Source of the DNA: CBDAQA01 sp965247815 | Lineage (GTDB): Bacteria > Planctomycetota > Phycisphaerae > Tepidisphaerales > Tepidisphaeraceae | Direction of reading: 5' to 3' | Assembly (NCBI GenBank): GCA_965247815.1 | Contig: CBDFHW010000012.1 | Location: forward strand, 310,001-374,000 | DNA: 64,000 nt | Shown here: positions 16,269-24,449 of the stretch, one piece after another | Layout of the letters: every line of letters begins with the position of its first letter | Numbering within the stretch: the stretch's first letter is position 1 | The notes under the pieces: generated by a model | Told to the model about the DNA's origin: nothing | The model's database searches: none | What the model saw: only the letters and a program-made list of their open reading frames with translations | Translations under genes and position numbers: made by a program

Positions 16269-19200
16269 ATGTTCCGATCGCTGATCATCTTCGTTGTTTC
16301 GTTCGCGGTGCTGGCGGCGGGCTTTTTTTTCGTCTGGCACGCGCGATCGTCGACGGTGATCGGCGGGCAGCCGCTGGTGTCGTTGCCGCTTACCGTGGTG
16401 CCGCTGTCTTCTAACGGGGGCGGGAAGAACGGTGTCGGGCCGAGCTCGCGGCCGTGGGCGAAAAGCTTCGAGAAGGGCCGGCTCGTTTCCGAGTTCTACG
16501 CCGCCGAGTGCACCCCGCGTCCGGACGGAACCTTCGAGCTCACGTCGCCGATCTCCAGGCTGTACCTGGCCGACGGGCAGGTGGTCACGGTGACCGGCGA
16601 AAGCGGGACCGTGAACACCGACAACGGCGGGCCGGTGACTAAGGGGAACCTGTTCGGCGGGTCGGCCGCGAGCCCCCGGAACGGCACATTGCACAAGGTG
16701 CACATCGGCGTCTTTCCCAGCGCATCGATCACGCGACCGACGATGCAGGTGGACACCGACAACATCAAATTCGACAACGACACGCTGCGGATGTTCACCG
16801 ATGCGTCCAAAAACGCCGACGGCACGGTCACGCCGGCCGACCAGGTCCCGGTAAAAATCCGCGGCGACGATTTCGACTTCGACGGCAACGGGTTGATCGT
16901 CAAATGGAACGGCCGGGACGGGCACCTTCAGCTGCTGCAGGTGTCGCACGGCAAAGAGCTGGTGTTGAAAAACGCCGCGAAGATGTCGGTCCCCGGCATG
17001 CCCTCGGCGACGGAACCGGGACCCGCCAAGGCGGCCCAGGTTACGCCGTGGCCCGACATGCTCGTGTCGATCGATCCTGCGGCGGTCAAACAGGCGAAGC
17101 CGCCGGCGCCCGCCGCCCCGGCCTCTACGGCGGTGCCCTACCGCGCCGTGTTCAATGACAACGTTCACATTCTGGAAGACGCAAGGCAGATGGCGGTCGC
17201 CGACACGATGGCGATCGACTTCATGATGGGATCGCAACCTGCTTCGACGCCGGCGGTGTTAACCAGTCCGTCGGCACAAAACGCTCCGTCGGCGTCAGCG
17301 TATAAGAGGACCGTATCGACACCGACAACGTCTACCACGTCTCGCCCGGCCGGTAAACCGGTCAAGATTCAGTGGACAGGGCAGTTGACGGTGAAGCCGC
17401 TCGACGCGACCCCGCCGATGATGCCGTTGCTGACGAAGCAATCTGTCGTGCGGCTGGTCGGGTCGCCGGCGATTCTGACCCCCGAGGGGGCCGAGGTCCG
17501 CGCCGCCAGCGCGACGTACCGAACTCCCGACGGCGCGGTGCAATTGCAAAGCTCGCCGGTGGTGCCAGTCGTTCAACTGACCCAGACCAGAACGGCGGAT
17601 CGAGCGGCCGGCTTCGAACTGACCACGTCTTCATTGGATTACGACCCGGCGACGCAGATCGCCACGCTGGGCGGGCCGAGCGCGTTAACGGTGCCGATGG
17701 CGAATCAACCCAAGCCCATGACGGTGAACTGGGCCAAAACCGGGCTGATTCACACGGTGGTCGCCAAGGGGCAGAGCCAGCCCGGCGGGGTCGATCGGAT
17801 CGATCTGCAGGGCGAGGTGGCGGTCGCGCACCCGACCTTTTTGCTGAACTCCGACCAGTTGCACATCACGCTCGCGGTGGTCCCGGGCGAAGGTGAGCAC
17901 AAAGACCAGTCCGCCGAAGAACCGAAGCGGATCACGGCCACCGGGAAGGTCGACTGCAAGCTGCTATCACCGGGCAAACCGGACCAGGGCATTCGCAGCG
18001 ACAAGCTCGCGATCGCGATGGAGAAAGCGCCGGCGGGCAAGACCTATCCGCGAAACATTGCCGCGGACGGGAACGTCTACGCGTACGACCCCGATCAACA
18101 TCTGAGCGCCGACCGGCTCGAAGTTTTGCTGGCACCGAAGCCCGCAACGGTCGTCGCGGCGGACGTGCCGGCCAAGGCCGACACCCGCGCGGATCCGACG
18201 GCCGACCTGGCCGGTTCGGCCGAGCTGGAATCGCTGCACGCCACGTCGAACGTCAAAGCAGTGATGAAAGACGGCGCGACCGCCGACTGCGACGACCTGC
18301 GGGTGACCACCGTCGCCGGCGGGAAGCAGAACGTCGAACTGTCCGGCGAGCACGGCGCGACTTTGACCAACGGCAAAGGATCGAAGCTGACCGGGCCGGT
18401 GGTACACCTGTCGCCGGGGAGTAACACGATCTCGGTCGACGGCCCGGGCTCGATGCACACGATCCAGAGTACGGCCGGGGATGCCGCGAAGCCGGCTGCC
18501 GCGCCGGGCACGGCACCGGGCACCACACCGGGCACGCCCCGCCCGATCGATTTGGCCTGGAGTGATTCGCTGAACGTGGACGGGGCCGCGAACACGGCCG
18601 ACATTGTCGGGCACGTCGTGGTGAACACGCTCGATTCGGACGGAACGGTGAGCACGGTGACCGGTGAGAAGGCGCACATCGATTTCGTGGACATCGCCCC
18701 GCCGACGACCCGTCGATCGGCCGCGTCTGCCGACCCGACCGCGATGGGGAACAAGCAGCTCAAGCGGTTGACGTTGGCCGGGCACGTGCACGGTGAATCG
18801 ATTCTAAAGGACGGCCAGGGCAAGCTGATTCGACATGCCGAGTTGTTCGGGGACCAGCTGGTCTATACCGCGGCCGACGGCAAGGCGGTGATCCCCGGCC
18901 CGGGCAAGATGACGATGGAAAACCATCGGCCCAAGACTGCGGCAGCCGCCACCGGCGACGAGGGCGGCAGCAACCAGGGGAAAATGAACGTCGTCTGGTC
19001 AAAGGAGCTGGTATACGACCAGGCGTCGCAGGTGATTACGATCGACGGGGACACGCATTCGCGTTTCAAGCCTGATGCGCCGGTGGCAAAGCAAGGCGAA
19101 ACGGACCCGCCGATGCAATTGGATGCGCAAAGGTTGGTGGTCACGCTGAAGAATGAGAAGCCGACTGGCGTGGCGCCCGCCGGGACTGTGTCCCCGGGCG

Positions 19201-19460
19201 AACCGGGCCGAGTCAAGCTGTCGAACCTGCTCGCGGTGGGCAAGGTTCATTTCTCGGCCAAGGCGGTCGATTTCGACGCGCACTCGGTCGAATACGATCC
19301 GGACCGGCAGACGATCACCGCGCGGGCGAGCGACGCCGAGCCGGGCGAAACGTCCGACACCGCCGGCCGGGGCGGGATGACGTTCGACACGCTGGTGTAC
19401 GACATGCAGAAGCAGGAGATCGACCACCTGACCGGCGCGCACGCGACGATCCGGCGGTGA
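16269..19460 (+). CDS. Giant LptA/LptC (OstA-like) periplasmic LPS-export protein
   Basis: 1063 residues from ATG 16269, whose N-terminus is one membrane anchor (SLIIFVVSFAVLAAGFFFVW), as in LptC; upstream in-frame codons lie in repeat DNA. The rest is repeated beta-jellyroll-like OstA_N/LptA-type segments: recurring TATGKVDCKLL, AADGNVYAYDPDQHLSADRLEV, GDDFDFDGNGLIV, and LAVGKVHFSAKAVDFDAHSVEYD patterns. These are separated by Pro/Ala/Thr-rich linkers. LptC and LptA form the periplasmic bridge moving lipopolysaccharide from LptBFG to LptD. Location after kdsD supports this. The protein is about five times the length of LptA, implying a fusion or repeat expansion. Confidence 0.78.
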   Translation: MFRSLIIFVVSFAVLAAGFFFVWHARSSTVIGGQPLVSLPLTVVPLSSNGGGKNGVGPSSRPWAKSFEKGRLVSEFYAAECTPRPDGTFELTSPISRLYLADGQVVTVTGESGTVNTDNGGPVTKGNLFGGSAASPRNGTLHKVHIGVFPSASITRPTMQVDTDNIKFDNDTLRMFTDASKNADGTVTPADQVPVKIRGDDFDFDGNGLIVKWNGRDGHLQLLQVSHGKELVLKNAAKMSVPGMPSATEPGPAKAAQVTPWPDMLVSIDPAAVKQAKPPAPAAPASTAVPYRAVFNDNVHILEDARQMAVADTMAIDFMMGSQPASTPAVLTSPSAQNAPSASAYKRTVSTPTTSTTSRPAGKPVKIQWTGQLTVKPLDATPPMMPLLTKQSVVRLVGSPAILTPEGAEVRAASATYRTPDGAVQLQSSPVVPVVQLTQTRTADRAAGFELTTSSLDYDPATQIATLGGPSALTVPMANQPKPMTVNWAKTGLIHTVVAKGQSQPGGVDRIDLQGEVAVAHPTFLLNSDQLHITLAVVPGEGEHKDQSAEEPKRITATGKVDCKLLSPGKPDQGIRSDKLAIAMEKAPAGKTYPRNIAADGNVYAYDPDQHLSADRLEVLLAPKPATVVAADVPAKADTRADPTADLAGSAELESLHATSNVKAVMKDGATADCDDLRVTTVAGGKQNVELSGEHGATLTNGKGSKLTGPVVHLSPGSNTISVDGPGSMHTIQSTAGDAAKPAAAPGTAPGTTPGTPRPIDLAWSDSLNVDGAANTADIVGHVVVNTLDSDGTVSTVTGEKAHIDFVDIAPPTTRRSAASADPTAMGNKQLKRLTLAGHVHGESILKDGQGKLIRHAELFGDQLVYTAADGKAVIPGPGKMTMENHRPKTAAAATGDEGGSNQGKMNVVWSKELVYDQASQVITIDGDTHSRFKPDAPVAKQGETDPPMQLDAQRLVVTLKNEKPTGVAPAGTVSPGEPGRVKLSNLLAVGKVHFSAKAVDFDAHSVEYDPDRQTITARASDAEPGETSDTAGRGGMTFDTLVYDMQKQEIDHLTGAHATIRR

Positions 19461-19463
19461 AAC

Positions 19464-19916
19464 GTGGAGGCGGAATTGACGCTTAGAAACGAGAAAGCAA
19501 ATCGTAAGTTCGGCGACGGTGTTTTTCTGCTTCACGCCGGCGCGATCGGACCCGCGGCTTCGCGCCGATCTGCCCGCGTCCCATTTCGCACGGGCCGGAC
19601 GATTGTCGCCGTGCTCTGTTTTTTATTGCTGTTCGCGATCCTGATCGTGATGGTGTCGCAGTGGTATCTGCTGCCCACGCTCGCGGCGTTCAATGTCGCG
19701 ACCAAGGCCGAGAAGCTGGAGATCGCGGCTTACGCCCGGCTGCTGTTGACCGTGCTGCTGGTAATCCTGATCGTGGGCCTGATGCTAACGTTCCGCATGG
19801 GCCGATTTTTCTTCCCGAGGGAAACCGGCCCGCGGGTGAAGACCACGTACATCGACGCCTGGGCCGAGGCGGGCAAGCGGGCGAGCGAAGCAGACAGCGA
19901 GTCGGACGAGTCGTGA
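19464..19916 (+). CDS. Small two-helix membrane protein
   Basis: 150 residues from a GTG start directly after the OstA-like stop codon. It has two hydrophobic segments (TIVAVLCFLLLFAILIVMVS, and LLLTVLLVILIVGLMLTF), a short basic segment after the second and an acidic tail (EAGKRASEADSESDES). Its position immediately downstream of the LPS-export-like gene suggests an operon, but no known domain is recognisable. The true start could be a later GTG. Confidence 0.65.
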   Translation: MEAELTLRNEKANRKFGDGVFLLHAGAIGPAASRRSARVPFRTGRTIVAVLCFLLLFAILIVMVSQWYLLPTLAAFNVATKAEKLEIAAYARLLLTVLLVILIVGLMLTFRMGRFFFPRETGPRVKTTYIDAWAEAGKRASEADSESDES

Positions 19917-20330
19917 CGGCAACATTTCTGATTTGTGATAGCCCCGTCCCGGCAGGGATCGACCGTGCAATTACACAACGACCCGTTCGATCCGCGGCCT
20001 CCCGGCCTCGGCTGTTACGGATTTTATCCGCACAATTACAGCGTTGTTATCTGGAATGCGTATGACACGCTTTCCTTAATTGTCGCGCGAACCACACTCC
20101 GGGCCGGCGGGTGTTCACCCGCGGCTTCGCGATTAAATGTATCGCGTGCCTGAGAAATAGAATCTGCCACGAAGCCGTCACGCCGGCGGTCGCCGATAAA
20201 AGCCGGCATATTTACGCCATTTCGTTGCCGAACAAATGTGCCCGGGAAACGATTCCTTCCCCTCCCCATTCGAGCCGATCACTGTATAACAACCCGTCCT
20301 TTGGGATTGGCCGTCTGTTAGGAGCCGCTC
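19917..20330. other. 414-bp intergenic region upstream of the GH1 gene
   Basis: No convincing reading frame; short frames here show no recognisable coding pattern. The last 20 bases contain TAGGAG six bases before the GTG start of the glycosidase gene, which fixes that start. Otherwise I see nothing distinctive beyond a presumptive promoter region. Confidence 0.6.
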
Positions 20331-21572
20331 GTGTCAGGTAAGCCTTCGTCCACTGTGATTCGCGTTGCCGACCCGGTCGACACGCTGCGGTTCATGTTCG
20401 CGGTGGGCATCGAATGCTCCTGCCCGTTGGTCGAGAACAACTTTCGAGTCGATCAGCTCCGCGAGACCGGGCACTACGAAATGTGGAAGACGGACCTGAA
20501 GCTGGTCCGCGACCTGGGGCTCCGCTACCTGCGGTACGGCCCGCCGATCTATCGCATCTGGGTCGACCGCAACAAATACGACTGGTCGTTCCTGGACCCG
20601 GTGATGCACGAGATGCGCCGGCTCGGGATCGTGCCGATCATCGACCTGGTTCATTTCGGGTTGCCCGACTGGTTGGGGAATTTTCAGAACCACGACTGGC
20701 CCGAACGATTCGCCGAGTACGCGCACGCGTTCGCCGAGCGGTACCCGTGGGTTCGGTACTACACGCCCGTGAATGAAATTTATGTCACCGCTCTTTTCAG
20801 CGCCAGCTACGGGTGGTGGAACGAGCGGATGATGAGCGACGCGGCTTTCGTCAACAACGTGAAGCATTGCGTGAAGGCGTCGATCCTGTGCATGCGCGCG
20901 ATCCTGGAGCTCCGCCCGGACGCGATTTTCATCTTCAGCGAGAGTACCGAGTACGTGCACCCGGGTTCGCCGGACATGGTGACCCACGCGCTGTTCATGA
21001 ACGAACGGCGATTCCTGTCGCTCGACCTGCTGTTCGGTCACGACGTGTCGGCCACGATGTTTCGATACCTGCTGAATGCCGGGATGTCGGCCGAGGAATA
21101 CGTCTGGTTCCGCGACCAGCGCGACCTGCGGTCCCACTGCATCATGGGGACCGATTATTACATCACCAACGAACACATCATCCGGTCCAACGGCACCACG
21201 ATCGGGGCCGGCGACGTGTACGGGTATTACGTCATCACCCGGCAGTATTTCGACCGCTACCGGTTGCCGGTCATGCATACCGAAACCAACCGGGCGGCGA
21301 GCAACGCGGTCGAGTGGTTGTGGAAAGAGTGGATGAACCTGCTGCGGCTGAGAGAAGACGGCGTGCCGGTCGTCGGTTTTACCTGGTTCGGCCTGGTCGA
21401 CATGAAAGACTGGGACACAGCGCTGACCAAACAGCGCGGCACCGTAAACCCCGTCGGGTTATATACACTCAACCGCAAGCCCAGACGCGTCGCGGCAGAG
21501 TACAAACGCCTGGTCGAAGAATATTCAGCGCTCCCCATCAGCAGCAGCAAATTCCCCATTCTAACCGCCTAA
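20331..21572 (+). CDS. Glycoside hydrolase family 1 (beta-glucosidase-like)
   Basis: 413 residues from GTG 20331 (supported by TAGGAG upstream). It shows the GH1 (beta/alpha)8 fold: FMFAVGIECSCP, LGLRYLRYGPPIY, then the acid/base motif TPVNE (TxNE, about residue 147) and the nucleophile region VMHTETN (about 323). GVPVVGFTWFGLVDMKDWD is the C-terminal aromatic/Glu sugar-binding stretch. The nucleophile motif is ETN rather than the canonical ENG, and the protein is shorter than typical (about 450). No signal peptide, so cytoplasmic action on a disaccharide or glycoside is inferred. Confidence 0.82.
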   Translation: MSGKPSSTVIRVADPVDTLRFMFAVGIECSCPLVENNFRVDQLRETGHYEMWKTDLKLVRDLGLRYLRYGPPIYRIWVDRNKYDWSFLDPVMHEMRRLGIVPIIDLVHFGLPDWLGNFQNHDWPERFAEYAHAFAERYPWVRYYTPVNEIYVTALFSASYGWWNERMMSDAAFVNNVKHCVKASILCMRAILELRPDAIFIFSESTEYVHPGSPDMVTHALFMNERRFLSLDLLFGHDVSATMFRYLLNAGMSAEEYVWFRDQRDLRSHCIMGTDYYITNEHIIRSNGTTIGAGDVYGYYVITRQYFDRYRLPVMHTETNRAASNAVEWLWKEWMNLLRLREDGVPVVGFTWFGLVDMKDWDTALTKQRGTVNPVGLYTLNRKPRRVAAEYKRLVEEYSALPISSSKFPILTA

Positions 21573-21638
21573 ACCCCGGCGGTGGCCGCTTCAGCTGCCC
21601 TGGCCTCGCACGGCTCGACATTACAATTTGAAAAGCTG

Positions 21639-22232
21639 CTAACTTGGCAAGAAAACAATGCCTGCAAAAACTTCCGCCAACGGAAGCTCAATCCCGAGCG
21701 ATCGCAACTTAATTACCGCATCCAACCCGGCGGCGGAGTCGAGCATCCAAAGCCCGTCGGGGTGCCGAAATGATGTTTCTATTCGCGGCTCGTCCTGCGA
21801 AACCAGGACATATTCTTGAAACGATTCGATCCGCTGGTACTGGACAAACTTCTTGGTCCGGTTGAAGAGCTCCGTCGAGGGAGAAAGCACTTCGATCACC
21901 AATCGTGGGTTCACCACTGTCTCGCCGCGCGGTTCGTCCGGATCCGACTCCGGCTCGCCACAGACGACCGTGACGTCCGGGTAGCTGTAGAGCGTTTTTC
22001 GCGAGATGCGAACGCGAAGGTTGGAATCAAAAAACCGGCACCCCGAGCGCTCGAGACGGTTACCAAGCTGTCGAATAATGTTTGCGATCGTCAAACTGTG
22101 ATTGATCGTCCCGCCCGACATGTCGACGAGTTCGCCGGATCGGAATTCATGTCGTTCCATCGAGCCGGCCTCGATCTCGAAATACTCGGCGAGGGTATAC
22201 CGCCGGTTTCGCTGAACCGTTGCCATCACCAA
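21639..22232 (-). CDS. Uma2 family restriction endonuclease-like protein
   Basis: 197 residues of the Uma2 (DUF820) family, a PD-(D/E)xK nuclease fold: YTLAEYFEIEAGSMERHEFRSGELVDM at the N-terminus, LRVRISRKTLYSYPDVTVVCGEPE, and RLVIEVLSPSTELFNRTKKF, the last holding the E-x-hydrophobic catalytic region. Members are abundant in planctomycetes and cyanobacteria, of unclear role, possibly defence or mobile-element linked. It stands alone between the GH1 and DUF1223 genes on the opposite strand. Confidence 0.9.
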   Translation of the reverse strand: MVMATVQRNRRYTLAEYFEIEAGSMERHEFRSGELVDMSGGTINHSLTIANIIRQLGNRLERSGCRFFDSNLRVRISRKTLYSYPDVTVVCGEPESDPDEPRGETVVNPRLVIEVLSPSTELFNRTKKFVQYQRIESFQEYVLVSQDEPRIETSFRHPDGLWMLDSAAGLDAVIKLRSLGIELPLAEVFAGIVFLPS

Positions 22233-22302
22233 AGTATATCAACTGAAAGGGGAATATGCCGTGTGCGCAGTGGGTTTTATTTAGTGTCGAACACGGAGCA
22301 TT

Positions 22303-23085
22303 GTGCATTTCAAAACGAGAATCTTAATGGCTTTGAGTGTGCTGGTTTTGTCTCTAGCGGGCGCGTGCGCCGCCGACGAATCGGCCGGCGGTGACGGCGC
22401 GAAAGCGCCCGGATTTGCCGTCGTCGAGCTGTTCACGTCCGAGGGGTGTTCGAGTTGTCCCCCGGCCGATGCGGTCGTCAGCAAACTGGTCGCGGACGCC
22501 GGCCGGTCCGGTGCGGCGGTGTATTGTCTGTCGTTTCATGTCGACTACTGGAACCATTCCGGCTGGGCCGACCGTTTCAGTTCAGAACAAGCGACGGCGC
22601 GTCAGAAAAGTTACGCGGCGGCGCTGCGTCTCGATCAGATTTACACGCCGCAGATGGTGATCAACGGCTCCACCGAATTTATCGGCAGCGACCAGGCGAA
22701 AGCCGACGGCGTGATTCGACACGAACTGAAAAAGGTGCCGGTCGCGACTTTGAATCTCGACACGACCAGGCGTGACGCCCGACTGACGGTGAAATTTCGC
22801 ACGACCGAATCGGTCGGCCGATCGGTCGTCGTCGCAATCGTTCAACGCGGTTTGAAGACTGAAGTGGGCGGTGGTGAAAACGGCGGCCGGGTGCTGCACC
22901 ACGACAATGTGGTCCGCAGTTTTCAAACGGCAGACGTTCCGGCATCGGGCGAAGGGATTGTCGAATTTGACCTCCCGGCCGATCTGTCGACGGCTAACGC
23001 TTCGGTCATCGCGTTTGTCCAAGACCCCAAGCGCAAATCGATCACCGCGGCTTGCGGGCTAAGCCTGAAAGTGCCGACCAACTGA
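22303..23085 (+). CDS. DUF1223 secreted thioredoxin-like protein
   Basis: 260 residues; a hydrophobic signal peptide (MALSVLVLSLAGAC, from ATG 22327 if the GTG at 22303 is not used) is followed by the DUF1223 pattern ELFTSEGCSSCPPADAVVSKL with a CxxC motif, CLSFHVDYWNHSGWADRF and YTPQMVINGSTEFIGS. The CxxC and fold suggest a periplasmic or envelope thioredoxin-like oxidoreductase. The Cys at the end of the signal could be a lipid-attachment site, but -3 Ala is not canonical. Confidence 0.85.
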   Translation: MHFKTRILMALSVLVLSLAGACAADESAGGDGAKAPGFAVVELFTSEGCSSCPPADAVVSKLVADAGRSGAAVYCLSFHVDYWNHSGWADRFSSEQATARQKSYAAALRLDQIYTPQMVINGSTEFIGSDQAKADGVIRHELKKVPVATLNLDTTRRDARLTVKFRTTESVGRSVVVAIVQRGLKTEVGGGENGGRVLHHDNVVRSFQTADVPASGEGIVEFDLPADLSTANASVIAFVQDPKRKSITAACGLSLKVPTN

Positions 23086-23525
23086 TGGGTGGTATTTCGT
23101 GTTGATTAACGTGCCGGAACCGCGACTTGCAGCCGCATTGTACCGGCCATGATTTGGATCAAAATTGCCGGCTGACCCTGTTACCAAGGCGACATGCACA
23201 CGGTCGCTTCAAATTTCAGCAAGCTTAATTTCTACAAGCGTACAACTATACTATAGTTATGTGTGAATCTCGCGACCTAATCCTAGTTTGATCTGCGACA
23301 TGTGTGTTTCATTTTTTCGATTTCGGGAAGTTTAGGCAAATAGCCTTCTGGCCAAAAGGGTAGTTTGGGTATACTGAACAGTTTATCGAGAAGCCTAAGC
23401 GCCGAGCCGCCGCGAAACGGTCGAGCTTTGTTGACCTTCCATTCGCGTTTGACGGTTCCGGCCGCGTGCCTTACCATCCGCGATCCACTGTTTGCTGCTA
23501 AAAATGGTGCGGAAGCGTTGCGCTT
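23086..23525. other. 440-bp intergenic region with a 15-bp palindrome
   Basis: No gene-like frame here. The middle is AT-rich and contains a perfect odd palindrome AACTATACTATAGTT at 23244-23258, which could be an operator or part of a promoter for the downstream metallophosphoesterase gene. I see no riboswitch or RNA gene. Confidence 0.5.
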
Positions 23526-24275
23526 ATGTTCGCTATCGTCAGTGATATTCACGGAAATCTCGAAGCGTTCACCGCGGTGCTCGGCGAGATCGAGCGGCGG
23601 GGAATTCAGCACATCGTCTGTCTCGGCGACATCGTCGGTTACGGCCCCAACCCGATGGAATGCCTGGACCTGGTTGCCACCCGGTGCCGGGCCGCGATCA
23701 TGGGGAACCATGATTTCGCGGTGTTCTATGAGCCGTTTAACTTCAACAGCGGGGCCGAGCAGGCGTGCTATTGGAGCCGGCAGTGCTTCGAGAACGATAC
23801 GGATATTGTGAACCGCGCGAAGCGCTGGCGGTTTTTGGGTAGTCTTCCGGTGCGGATCAAGACGCCGGAGTTCGTTGCCGTGCACGCGTCGCCCCGCCGG
23901 CCGATCAATGAATACATTTTCCCCGACGACATTTACACCAATCCCGGGAAGTTCGTCAGCATCTTCGAGCGGTTTGAGAAGCTCTGCTTCGTCGGACACA
24001 CGCATGTGCCGGGCGTGTTCCTGGAGGGGCCGGACTTTTACAGCCCCGACGAACTGGATTATCGGTTCGAGCTGACCGACGAGAAGGCGATCATCAACGT
24101 CGGCAGCGTGGGCCAGCCGCGCGACCGCGACCCGCGGAGCAGTTTCGTGATCGTGACCGATACGGCCGTCGAGTTCGTTCGTCTGCCGTACGACATTGAA
24201 ACCACCGTGAAGAAAGTGGAGCAGGTCCCCGACCTTGACGACTTCCTGGGGACTCGCTTGCGCGACGGCCGGTGA
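23526..24275 (+). CDS. Metallophosphoesterase (calcineurin-like, YfcE/YmdB-type fold)
   Basis: 249 residues with the full metallophosphoesterase motif set: SDIHGN (motif I), GDIVGYGPNP (motif II), GNHDFA (motif III), then VHASPRRP and GHTHVPG with the C-terminal histidines. Two-metal hydrolysis of a phosphoester is expected; the natural substrate cannot be read from sequence. No signal peptide. It lies upstream of yidC, from which it is separated by 174 bp. Confidence 0.9.
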   Translation: MFAIVSDIHGNLEAFTAVLGEIERRGIQHIVCLGDIVGYGPNPMECLDLVATRCRAAIMGNHDFAVFYEPFNFNSGAEQACYWSRQCFENDTDIVNRAKRWRFLGSLPVRIKTPEFVAVHASPRRPINEYIFPDDIYTNPGKFVSIFERFEKLCFVGHTHVPGVFLEGPDFYSPDELDYRFELTDEKAIINVGSVGQPRDRDPRSSFVIVTDTAVEFVRLPYDIETTVKKVEQVPDLDDFLGTRLRDGR

Positions 24276-24449
24276 TAGTCTTGGTTATCCTTGGCAAGGC
24301 AGCTATCCCTGCCCGCCACGACCGGTGGTACTCTGCCGGCCGTCTCTCACGAAGCATCTGGCAGATGAGTACATCCGCCCCGGCAGGCCCGACGGCCAGC
24401 CCCACCGGTCGTCGCAGATTCGTCTGCCGCGTCGGATTTTAGGAACTGA

